Positions 8,614 through 16,079 of a stretch of DNA of 64,000 nucleotides are shown piece after piece. The translations under genes were made by a program, and so were the position numbers. The first letter of the stretch is position 1. Each line of letters starts with the position of its first letter. This DNA is from Acetobacteraceae bacterium (GTDB lineage Bacteria > Pseudomonadota > Alphaproteobacteria > Acetobacterales > Acetobacteraceae): contig JAMXLO010000129.1 in the NCBI GenBank assembly GCA_024280945.1, forward strand, positions 1-64,000, in the 5' to 3' direction. The notes under the pieces were generated by a model that made no database searches, was not told the DNA's origin, and saw nothing but the letters and a program-made list of their open reading frames with translations.

Positions 8614-9597
8614 TTACGTGGTGAGCACCGCTGCGCCCTGCAGCCGGCCGGCTCTCAAGTCGTCGAGTGCCTGATTCGCTTGTTCGAGCGGATAAGGCAA
8701 AGGCCGTGTGCGCACGGGCACGCGAGGGGCCAGCCGCAGGAACTCGTCACCGTCACGGCGGGTAAGATTTGCGACGGATCGTACCGCACGTTCGCCCCAA
8801 AGTATGTCGTAGGGAAAGCTCGGGATCGGGCTCATGTGGATACCGGCGCAGACGACGGTGCCTCCACGCTCTGTTGACCGTAAGGCAGCTGGCACCAGCG
8901 GACCGACAGGCGCGAAAATTATCGCCGCATCCAGCGACGTGGGCGGCGACTGATCGGAGCCGCCTGCCCAGATTGCGCCGAGCTCACGCGCGAAGTCCTG
9001 CGCCTCGGTATCGCCCGGACTGGTAAAGGCATAGACCTCGCGTCCCTCCCAGCGGGCCACCTGGGCAATGATGTGAGCGGCGGCACCAAAACCGTAGAGA
9101 CCGAGCCGGCGCGCATCTCCCGCCATGCGCAGCGAGCGGTAGCCGATCAGCCCGGCGCAGAGGAGCGGTGCGGCTTCAGCATCGGTGTATGGATCAGGAA
9201 TGGCGAAGCAGAAGCGTTGGTCTGCGACCGTGAACTCGGCGTAGCCGCCATCGATCTGGTAGCCGGTAAAGCGGGCGTGGTCGCAAAGGTTCTCGCGGCC
9301 GGAGCGGCAGAATTGGCATACGCCGCACGTCCAGCCGAGCCACGGGATGCCGACACGATCGCCGACGGCGAAGCGGTCCACATCCGGACCGAGCGCGGAC
9401 ACCCGACCGACGATCTCGTGACCGGGAATGAGCGGCAGCTTCGGCTCAGCGAGTTCGCCATCCACCACATGCAGATCGGTTCGACATACGGCGCAGGCAT
9501 TCACCTGGATCAGCAGCTGGCCAGCTCCCGGTGCTGGAACCGCAACAGCGGCAGACTGTAAAGGTCGATGCGCCGCCTCGAGGACCATCGCGTGCAT
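8614..9597 (-). CDS. Zinc-dependent alcohol dehydrogenase family protein
   Basis: A 327-residue medium-chain dehydrogenase. The catalytic zinc region is CAVCRTDLHVVDGEL followed by IPGHEIVGRV. The structural zinc site is the four-cysteine loop CGVCQFCRSGRENLC. The NAD-binding segment is GLYGFGAAAHIIAQVA. The start MHAMVLEAAH follows a good site (GGGAGAG), so I reject an 88-residue upstream extension that runs through the divergent promoter region. The gene converges with the hydroxyacid dehydrogenase and diverges from the Rieske gene. Members oxidise aliphatic alcohols or reduce aldehydes; the substrate is not readable. Confidence 0.9.
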   Translation of the reverse strand: MHAMVLEAAHRPLQSAAVAVPAPGAGQLLIQVNACAVCRTDLHVVDGELAEPKLPLIPGHEIVGRVSALGPDVDRFAVGDRVGIPWLGWTCGVCQFCRSGRENLCDHARFTGYQIDGGYAEFTVADQRFCFAIPDPYTDAEAAPLLCAGLIGYRSLRMAGDARRLGLYGFGAAAHIIAQVARWEGREVYAFTSPGDTEAQDFARELGAIWAGGSDQSPPTSLDAAIIFAPVGPLVPAALRSTERGGTVVCAGIHMSPIPSFPYDILWGERAVRSVANLTRRDGDEFLRLAPRVPVRTRPLPYPLEQANQALDDLRAGRLQGAAVLTT

Positions 9598-9739
9598 GCT
9601 GCTCTCTCCCTGACAGTTCAACAGCAGCCACGGCAACCGCCTCGGGCAAGCTAGGGCGGCGGGTTCAGCAGGGTCAAGGCGTTGCCGCACCACCATGCGG
9701 GATGTAGCGTCGCCCCAGATCGCCAGGAGACGACGCAGC

Positions 9740-10153
9740 ATGAGCAAGCACGTGGTCGCAACCGTTGCCGAGATCCCGCCAGGAGGCAGGAAGCTGGTGA
9801 CCGTGCGCGGCCGCTCGATCGCGGTATTCAACCTAGGCGGTGAATTCTTCGGACTGTTCAACCGGTGTCCGCATCAGGGTGGGCCGATGTGCGAAGGCAT
9901 CCTGACCGGGCTGATCGAATCGGATGAGCCGGGGCGCTACAAATATTCGCGCAAGGGCGAGATCATTCGCTGCCCATGGCACGGCTGGGAGTTCGATGTG
10001 CGCACCGGGCAGTCGTACTGTGAGCCCGAGCGGATTCAGGTGCGGAGCTATCCCGTCGAGGTGGCAGAGGGACAGCGCGTCGTGCAGGGCCCGTACGTGG
10101 CGGAGACAGTGCCGGTCTCGGTGGAGCAACAGTACGTCATCGTAGACGTCTAG
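9740..10153 (+). CDS. Rieske [2Fe-2S] ferredoxin-type protein
   Basis: A 137-residue soluble electron carrier. The two cluster-binding motifs are CPHQG near residues 46-50 and CPWHGWEF near 78-85, in the C-x-H / C-x2-H pattern with about 30 residues between. The inserted region GLIESDEPGRYKYSRKGE is typical of stand-alone proteins annotated as the Rieske component of ring-hydroxylating dioxygenases. No catalytic oxygenase subunit or reductase lies beside it. It is separated from the sugar transporter by a palindromic repeat, so a shared operon is uncertain. Confidence 0.88.
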   Translation: MSKHVVATVAEIPPGGRKLVTVRGRSIAVFNLGGEFFGLFNRCPHQGGPMCEGILTGLIESDEPGRYKYSRKGEIIRCPWHGWEFDVRTGQSYCEPERIQVRSYPVEVAEGQRVVQGPYVAETVPVSVEQQYVIVDV

Positions 10154-10174
10154 CAGATCCGACTCCGTCTCGTC

Positions 10175-10195
10175 ATTCCCGCGCAAAGCGGGAAT
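10175..10195. repeat. Short intergenic palindrome
   Basis: A perfect 8-bp stem ATTCCCGC / GCGGGAAT with a five-base loop lies 20 bp after the Rieske stop. The same 'CATTCCCGCGCAAGCGGGAAT' family recurs at 58793-58872. It may work as a weak transcript end for the Rieske gene. There is no T-run. Confidence 0.6.
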
Positions 10196-10320
10196 CCAGC
10201 CATGCCAGAGCGCCGCCCGCATCCCCTTGTGCGGCTCCCGTATTGTCTCTAGGCTTTTCGATACAAAACTCCGCGGTTGCGATCGTTGCACCAGAAAGGA
10301 GTCGTTGGGAGGAGGCGCTG

Positions 10321-11274
10321 ATGGCGACCTACGGGTCCGCTAGCACTGTTGCCTTAAGACAGCAATATGTCCCCGCGGCGCAACGGGGGCCCATCACCCG
10401 CCTGCTCGAGGACGAGCGGCGGTTGGCTTTCTGCCTGATGCTGCCCACCATGGTGTTGCTCGCGCTCTTCATCGCCTACCCCTTTGTCAACGGTATCTTG
10501 CTGGCAGTGACCGACACCCGGGTCGGGATGCCTGGCCATTTCGTCGGCCTCGACAATTTCACCAAGATCTGGCGCGACGACATATTCCACGTCGCGGTAT
10601 GGAATACGTGCCTCTACACGTTTGTCACCACGGTCTTCAAACTGGTGCTCGGACTCTGGCTGGCGCTGCTGCTCAACCGCCATTTCCGCGGGAAGGCGTT
10701 CATGCGCGCCTTCATCCTGCTGCCGTTCATTATCCCGACAGTGCTGTCGACATTTGCCTGGAAGTGGATGTTCGACCCGACCTTCAGCGTGCTCAACTGG
10801 GTCCTGTTTCACGTCGGCATCATCCAGACGCGAATCAACTGGCTTGGCGACCCGGTGATGGCGATGGTGTCGGTGATCATCGTCAACGTGTGGCGCGGCG
10901 TGCCGTTCTATGCCATCAGCCTGCTGGCTGGACTTCAGACGATCAGCCCCGAACTGCATGAGGCTGCGGCGATTGACGGGGCGCGCGCCTGGAATCGTTT
11001 CCGCCATGTCACCTGGCCGTTGCTGTTGCCGGTGACCCTGGTGATCGTGCTGTTCTCGGTGATCCAGACATTTGCCGATTTCCAGTTGGTCTACGTGCTC
11101 ACCGGCGGAGGCCCGGCGAACGCGACCCAGTTGTTCGCCACCTATGCCTATCAACTCGGCATCGGCACCGGGCTGTTGAGTCAGGGCGCTGCGATTTCGT
11201 TGGCGATCTTCCCGATCCTGCTTCTGGTCGTGATCGTCCAGCTCATCTACATCCGCCGGGCGGAGACCCTGTGA
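10321..11274 (+). CDS. Sugar-type ABC transporter permease, MalF/UgpA type
   Basis: A 317-residue inner-membrane permease for a carbohydrate-type (CUT1) importer. A hydrophilic N-terminus of about 37 residues is followed by six hydrophobic segments. The EAA loop HEAAAIDGARAWNRF contacts the ATPase, and VLTGGGPANATQ is the usual periplasmic C-terminal motif. A strong site GGGAGGAGG precedes ATG 10321, which I prefer to an in-frame upstream start at 10243. The partner permease follows 3 bp after the stop. Confidence 0.92.
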   Translation: MATYGSASTVALRQQYVPAAQRGPITRLLEDERRLAFCLMLPTMVLLALFIAYPFVNGILLAVTDTRVGMPGHFVGLDNFTKIWRDDIFHVAVWNTCLYTFVTTVFKLVLGLWLALLLNRHFRGKAFMRAFILLPFIIPTVLSTFAWKWMFDPTFSVLNWVLFHVGIIQTRINWLGDPVMAMVSVIIVNVWRGVPFYAISLLAGLQTISPELHEAAAIDGARAWNRFRHVTWPLLLPVTLVIVLFSVIQTFADFQLVYVLTGGGPANATQLFATYAYQLGIGTGLLSQGAAISLAIFPILLLVVIVQLIYIRRAETL

Positions 11275-11277
11275 CCG

Positions 11278-12129
11278 ATGATCGAAGGAGCTAAATGGCG
11301 CCGCTGGGTCTTTTTCTACGTGCCGGTGACAGCGTTCGTCGTCGGCCTGCTGTTTCCCTTCTACTGGATGATCATCACGACGATACGGCCGGACAGGGAG
11401 CTTTACCGCCCCTGGAGCGCGCCGAACTACGCGCCATTCTGGACCACTCACCCGACGCTCGAACATATCCGCAACCTGCTGACAGAGACATTGTTCAGCA
11501 CCTGGATGCTGAACACGATGTTCATCTCGTTGGCCGCCACAGCGATTTCACTGTTCTGCGGATTGCTGGCCGGCTACGCACTGTCGCGGCTGAAGTTCCC
11601 GTATGCCGGTCTGATCGGTACCGCGATCTTCATCACCTATCTGGTGCCGCAGACTCTGCTGTTCATCCCGCTTGCCGATATCATCCGCAATTTCAAGCTC
11701 GGTGACTCGCCCTGGGCGCTGATCCTGACTTATCCCACCTTTCTGATCCCGTTCTGCACCTGGCTATTGATGGGGTATTTCAAGTCTATCCCCAAAGAAC
11801 TGGAGGAGTGTGCCCGCATAGATGGTGCACCACGGTGGAAAGCGATGGTCTACATCATCTTTCCGGTGGCGATCCCTGGCATCCTCTCGGCGGGCATCTT
11901 CGCGTTCACCCTGTCGTGGAACGAGTTCATCTACGCTCTCGTCTTCCTCTCCTCGCCGGAGCAGAAGACGGTGCCGGTCGGGGTCACCTCCGAACTGGTG
12001 CGTGGCGACGTATTCTTCTGGGGCGAACTCATGGCCGGAGCGCTGCTAGGCTCCATACCGGTCGCCTTCGTTTATTCGTTCTTCGTCGAGTACTACGTGT
12101 CCGGCATCACCGGATCGGTGAAGGGGTAG
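11278..12129 (+). CDS. Sugar-type ABC transporter permease, MalG/UgpE type
   Basis: A 283-residue second permease of the CUT1 importer. The first membrane helix starts near residue 11 and ends in FPFYWMIITTIRPD, typical of MalG-type subunits. The EAA loop is LEECARIDGAPRWKAMVYI, and SWNEFIYALVFL and the C-terminal FFVEYYVSGITGSVKG are family signatures. It lies between the first permease and the ATPase with gaps of 3 and 4 bp, so all are co-transcribed. Confidence 0.92.
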   Translation: MIEGAKWRRWVFFYVPVTAFVVGLLFPFYWMIITTIRPDRELYRPWSAPNYAPFWTTHPTLEHIRNLLTETLFSTWMLNTMFISLAATAISLFCGLLAGYALSRLKFPYAGLIGTAIFITYLVPQTLLFIPLADIIRNFKLGDSPWALILTYPTFLIPFCTWLLMGYFKSIPKELEECARIDGAPRWKAMVYIIFPVAIPGILSAGIFAFTLSWNEFIYALVFLSSPEQKTVPVGVTSELVRGDVFFWGELMAGALLGSIPVAFVYSFFVEYYVSGITGSVKG

Positions 12130-12133
12130 TCAC

Positions 12134-13225
12134 ATGGCTCGCGTCGCGATGCGCGGCTTGAACAAGAAATACGACGAGGTTCATGCGGTCATCGATGTGA
12201 ATCTCGAGATCCGCGACCAGGAGTTTGTTGTGCTGGTCGGCCCGTCCGGCTGCGGTAAGACAACGACGCTACGCATGGTGGCGGGACTCGAAAGCATCAC
12301 TGGCGGACAGATCACGATCGACGAGAAGGTCGTCAACGAGTTGCCGCCCATGGACCGCGACATCGCAATGGTGTTCCAGAACTACGCGCTCTATCCGCAT
12401 ATGACGGTCTACGACAACATGGCCTTTGGCCTGAAGATGCGGAAATTTGCCAGGCCCGAGATCAACCGGCGAGTGCAAGAGGCGGCCGACATCCTCGGCA
12501 TTCGCGAGTTGCTTAAGCGCAAGCCTCGCCAGTTGTCCGGCGGCCAGCGTCAGCGTGTCGCGCTTGGCCGAGCGATCGTGCGGCATCCGCAGGTGTTTCT
12601 GTTCGATGAGCCTCTGTCGAACCTGGATGCCAAGCTTCGGGTGCAGATGCGGGTCGAACTGAAGAAACTGCACGAAAGGCTGGGGACCACTGCAATCTAC
12701 GTCACGCACGATCAGGTCGAGGCAATGACCCTTGGCGACCGGGTCGTCGTCATGCGTGACGGTCGGGTGCAGCAGGTCGGCGATCCCATGGAGCTGTACA
12801 ACCAGCCGGCGAATCGCTTTGTCGCCGGCTTTATCGGATCGCCGGCGATGAATTTCGTCCCGGTGCGGATTGCCGCTCAGAATGGCTCGCTCTGGGCCGA
12901 AAGCGAGAGTCTCCGGATCAAGGTGCCAGCGCCGATCGCGCCCCGCCTCGGTCCATATGCCGGAAAACAGGCGACGCTTGGCGTGCGACCCGAGGACCTG
13001 CGCATCGCGAACGGCGCTGATACGAAGGATCTCAGCTTCGATGTCGCGATCGAGGTGGTGGAACGGCTCGGCTCGGAGATCCTGCTGGACGTTGCCGCCG
13101 GACCGACCACGATGGTCGCTTCGGTTGAGCCGAACGTCACCGCCAAGGTGCACGAAAGGGTCGCCCTGGCGATCAATCCTGACCGCATGCATTTCTTCGA
13201 CATGCAAACCGAAGATGCGATTTAG
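12134..13225 (+). CDS. Sugar-type ABC transporter ATP-binding protein, MalK/UgpC type
   Basis: A 363-residue ATPase. Walker A GPSGCGKTT is at residues 36-44, the Q-loop VFQNYALYPHMTVYDN at about 80-95, the signature LSGGQRQR at 134-141, and Walker B plus D-loop in VFLFDEPLSNLDAKLR. From about residue 235 a TOBE regulatory domain follows, with LGVRPEDLRIA. The stop codon lies inside one arm of a dispersed palindromic repeat. Substrate specificity is not readable. Confidence 0.93.
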   Translation: MARVAMRGLNKKYDEVHAVIDVNLEIRDQEFVVLVGPSGCGKTTTLRMVAGLESITGGQITIDEKVVNELPPMDRDIAMVFQNYALYPHMTVYDNMAFGLKMRKFARPEINRRVQEAADILGIRELLKRKPRQLSGGQRQRVALGRAIVRHPQVFLFDEPLSNLDAKLRVQMRVELKKLHERLGTTAIYVTHDQVEAMTLGDRVVVMRDGRVQQVGDPMELYNQPANRFVAGFIGSPAMNFVPVRIAAQNGSLWAESESLRIKVPAPIAPRLGPYAGKQATLGVRPEDLRIANGADTKDLSFDVAIEVVERLGSEILLDVAAGPTTMVASVEPNVTAKVHERVALAINPDRMHFFDMQTEDAI

Positions 13226-13271
13226 AGCGTGATCGCTTGAGGGTGAAGGTCGGAAAGCGTGAATCACGCTC
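13225..13271. repeat. Dispersed palindromic repeat, copy 1
   Basis: Inverted arms GAGCGTGA (13225-13232) and TCACGCTC (13264-13271) enclose a spacer that contains GTCGGAAAGCGTGAATC. The same layout and the same 17-base core recur at 37359-37406, with a diverged copy at 38095-38139. The left arm overlaps the end of the ATPase gene. It separates the ATPase from the binding-protein genes and might partly terminate or process the message. Confidence 0.75.
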
Positions 13272-13334
13272 TCAAACGAAGCGCCTTAGTTCGACGTGTC
13301 GCGCGAACGGCGCGGCACAACGAGGGAGGAAGCG

Positions 13335-14666
13335 ATGGCTCGAATCCGTCGACGCAAGACCTTGCAGCTTTCCGCCGCCAGCGCGCTCGCCGCGGGCACC
13401 GGCGGTCTGGCCGGCATTCTGGCGAGTGGGCGAGCCCCTGCCTATGCCCAGACACAGACGATGCACTGGCTGCGCTGGGCCGATTTCGTCCCTGCGTCGG
13501 ACCAACTTCTCAAGGGCGAGATCGTCAAGCTGTGCGAAAAAGACCTGGGCATGAAGCTGACGGTCGAAACAATCAACGCCAACGACATCCAGGCGCGTAT
13601 CACCGCCGCGATCCAGTCAGGTGCCGGTCCCGACATCTTCATGACAGTCAACAACTGGCCGCAACTTTATGCGGGAAGCTGCGTCGATGTCAGCGACGTG
13701 GCCGAGGATCTGGGCAACGCGCAAGGCGGCTTCTATGACATCTGCAAGGTCATCGGCACCGTCAACGGAAGGTGGATCGGCCTGCCCTGGTGCACCGGCG
13801 GTGGCCTCGTGGCCTACCGCAAATCCTGGCTCGCCGAAGCCGGCGCCGCAAATGGGTTTCCCAAGACCTGGGACGAATACCGCGCCGTCGGCAAGAAGCT
13901 GAAGGCGGCAGGCCACCCTTATGGCCAAACCGCCGGCCACACCTTCGGCGATGCGCCAGGCTGGTGGTACCCCTATCTGTGGTCATGGGGCGGAAAGGAG
14001 CTCGAGGCCGACGGCAAGACTGTGGTGCTCAACACCAAGGAGACCGTCGAGTCTGTCAAGTTCGCGGTCGCTCTCTGGAAGGAGACGATGGATGAGGGCG
14101 GGCTCGCCTGGGATGACACCAGCAACAATCGCGCCTTCCTTTCCGGCAGTATCAGCGCCACAAACAACGGCGCCTCGATCTACCTCGAGGCGAAGAAGAA
14201 GCCCGACTCCTACGTGACCGAGAAAGGTGCGCCGATGAAGGATGACATCCTTCATGCCGGCATTCCTGGCGGAGCCGGCGGTCAGTTCAACCTGCCCGGC
14301 CCGCAAACCCACCTGATCATGAAGTACTCGAAGAACCAGGACGCGGCCAAGAAGTTCCTCCGCTGGGCATCGTCGAAGGAAATCTTCGATAAGTGGTTTG
14401 TCTCCCAGCAGGGCTATACCAGCGGCCCGACCAAGATGTGGGAGGATCATCCGGTGTGGAACATCGACCCGGTCCTTGCCCCGTTCAAGAAGGTTCCAGA
14501 GACAGGGCGCTTGGTTGGCTATGCCGGCAAGCCGAACCAGAAAGCCGCCGAGGTTCAGACCAAGTACATCATCGTCGATATGTACGCGAAAGCGATCCAG
14601 GGGATGGACCCCGCCGAATCGGTCAAGGCGGCGCATGCCGAATTGGTGACGATCTACGGCGCCTGA
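13335..14666 (+). CDS. Extracellular solute-binding protein, family 1 (first of two tandem copies)
   Basis: A 443-residue periplasmic binding protein for the CUT1 importer. The N-terminus has a twin-arginine-like signal (RRRKTLQLSAASALAAG) with a likely cleavage after AYA-Q near residue 36. Segments such as YPYLWSWGGKELEADGK and DDTSNNRAFLSGSISATNNG are typical of SBP_bac_1. A strong site GGGAGGAAG precedes ATG 13335. The next gene encodes a close paralogue with matching segments throughout, so a tandem duplication produced the pair. Confidence 0.92.
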   Translation: MARIRRRKTLQLSAASALAAGTGGLAGILASGRAPAYAQTQTMHWLRWADFVPASDQLLKGEIVKLCEKDLGMKLTVETINANDIQARITAAIQSGAGPDIFMTVNNWPQLYAGSCVDVSDVAEDLGNAQGGFYDICKVIGTVNGRWIGLPWCTGGGLVAYRKSWLAEAGAANGFPKTWDEYRAVGKKLKAAGHPYGQTAGHTFGDAPGWWYPYLWSWGGKELEADGKTVVLNTKETVESVKFAVALWKETMDEGGLAWDDTSNNRAFLSGSISATNNGASIYLEAKKKPDSYVTEKGAPMKDDILHAGIPGGAGGQFNLPGPQTHLIMKYSKNQDAAKKFLRWASSKEIFDKWFVSQQGYTSGPTKMWEDHPVWNIDPVLAPFKKVPETGRLVGYAGKPNQKAAEVQTKYIIVDMYAKAIQGMDPAESVKAAHAELVTIYGA

Positions 14667-14727
14667 CACCAAAGCCGAACCGCGAGAGACCGGAACAACC
14701 GGTCCCGCCAACACAGGGAGACCGACC

Positions 14728-16056
14728 ATGCGACGCATTCATCGCCGCAAGCTGCTGAAGCTTTCAGGCGCCAGCACGCTTGCTGCCGGCAGCGGCTTGG
14801 CCGGCATCCTGGCATCTGGCCAGGCGCCTGCCTTCGCCCAGGGCACCACCCTGCAATGGCTCAAATTTGTCGACTTCGTGCCGGTCTCCGATCAGCTCCT
14901 GAAGGGCAAGATCAAAGATGAGTGCAAGAAGGCGCTCGGGATAGATCTCAGTATCGAGACCATCAATGGCGATGGCATCCAGGCGCGCATCAGCGCGGCG
15001 ATCCAATCCAGGTCTGGACCGGACATCATGATGGCGGCCAGCAACTGGGGGCAGCTGTACGCCGAAAACCTGGTCGATGTCAGCGATATCGCCGAGGAGG
15101 TTGGCAAGGCGCAAGGCGGCTACTTCCAGACCTCGCGCGACATCGCCTATGACGGCAAGCGTTGGATCGCCATGCCGTTCACGATCCTTGGCGTGCTGTT
15201 CGCCAATCGTACCTCGTGGTTCGCAGATGTCGGTGTAACTCCCGGCAAGTTCCCGGGAACCTGGGACGACTATCGCGCCATCGGCAAACAGATGAAGTCA
15301 AAGAATCACCCGTACGGCCAGACGCTCGCCCATGCCTTCGGTGATGGGCCGGCGTTCTGGTATCCCTATCTGTGGTCCTGGGGCGGCAAAGAGGTCGAAG
15401 CCGACGGCAAGACTGTCGCACTGAACAGCAAGGGAACCGTGGAATCGGTGAAGTTCGCCGTCGCTTTCTGGAAGGAATGCTTCGATGACGGCGGCATGTC
15501 GTGGGACGATGCCGGCAACAATCGCGCCTTCCTTGCCAACACGATCAGTTCCACCAGCAATGGTGCCTCGATCTATCTCTTGGCCAAGGCCAAGGCGGAC
15601 ACCTACTTGACCGAAAGCGGCAAGCCGCTGAAGGACGACATTTTTCATGCGCCGCTGCCGAAAGGTCCTGCGGGCCAGTTCAGCTATCACGTCCCGTTCT
15701 CCAACCTGGTGCCGACTTATGGGAAGAACCAGAAAGCGGCCAAGGATTTCCTTCGCTGGTTCCATACCAAGGATATTTACGGCGAGTGGTTCACGTCGCA
15801 GCAGGGGTTTTCAACCGGAACCACGAGGATGTGGGAAGACGACCCGGTCTGGAAGGTGGATCCAATCATGGCCCCGTTCCGCACCGCAGCGGAGAGCGGA
15901 CACTTCGCCGGCTACGCCGGGCCAGCAGGTCGCGCTGCCGCCGAAGCGATCAGCAAATTCATCATCGTCGATATGTACACCAAGGCGGTGCAAGGCATGC
16001 CCGCGGAGGAAGCGGTGAAGTGGGCGCACGCCGAGCTGGTAAAGATCTACGCCTGA
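14728..16056 (+). CDS. Extracellular solute-binding protein, family 1 (second tandem copy)
   Basis: A 442-residue paralogue of the preceding protein, with a twin-arginine-like signal (RRKLLKLSGASTLAAG) and a likely cleavage after AFA-Q. It shares WYPYLWSWGGKE, EADGKTVALN, TVESVKFAVAFWKE and NRAFLANTISSTSNGASIY with copy one, but differs around the presumed ligand cleft (MAASNWGQLYAEN against MTVNNWPQLYAGS; PFTILGVLFANR against PWCTGGGLVAYR). The two may bind different ligands for one transporter (inference). The gap to copy one is 61 bp. It ends 23 bp from the convergent GH15 gene. Confidence 0.92.
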   Translation: MRRIHRRKLLKLSGASTLAAGSGLAGILASGQAPAFAQGTTLQWLKFVDFVPVSDQLLKGKIKDECKKALGIDLSIETINGDGIQARISAAIQSRSGPDIMMAASNWGQLYAENLVDVSDIAEEVGKAQGGYFQTSRDIAYDGKRWIAMPFTILGVLFANRTSWFADVGVTPGKFPGTWDDYRAIGKQMKSKNHPYGQTLAHAFGDGPAFWYPYLWSWGGKEVEADGKTVALNSKGTVESVKFAVAFWKECFDDGGMSWDDAGNNRAFLANTISSTSNGASIYLLAKAKADTYLTESGKPLKDDIFHAPLPKGPAGQFSYHVPFSNLVPTYGKNQKAAKDFLRWFHTKDIYGEWFTSQQGFSTGTTRMWEDDPVWKVDPIMAPFRTAAESGHFAGYAGPAGRAAAEAISKFIIVDMYTKAVQGMPAEEAVKWAHAELVKIYA

Positions 16057-16079
16057 ACCATCTGACGCTTGTACTCCGC

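Noticed and set aside
10354-11466. Minus-strand frame of 370 codons
   Set aside because: Antisense to the two sugar permeases; rich in His, Asp, Arg and Gln, with no domain.
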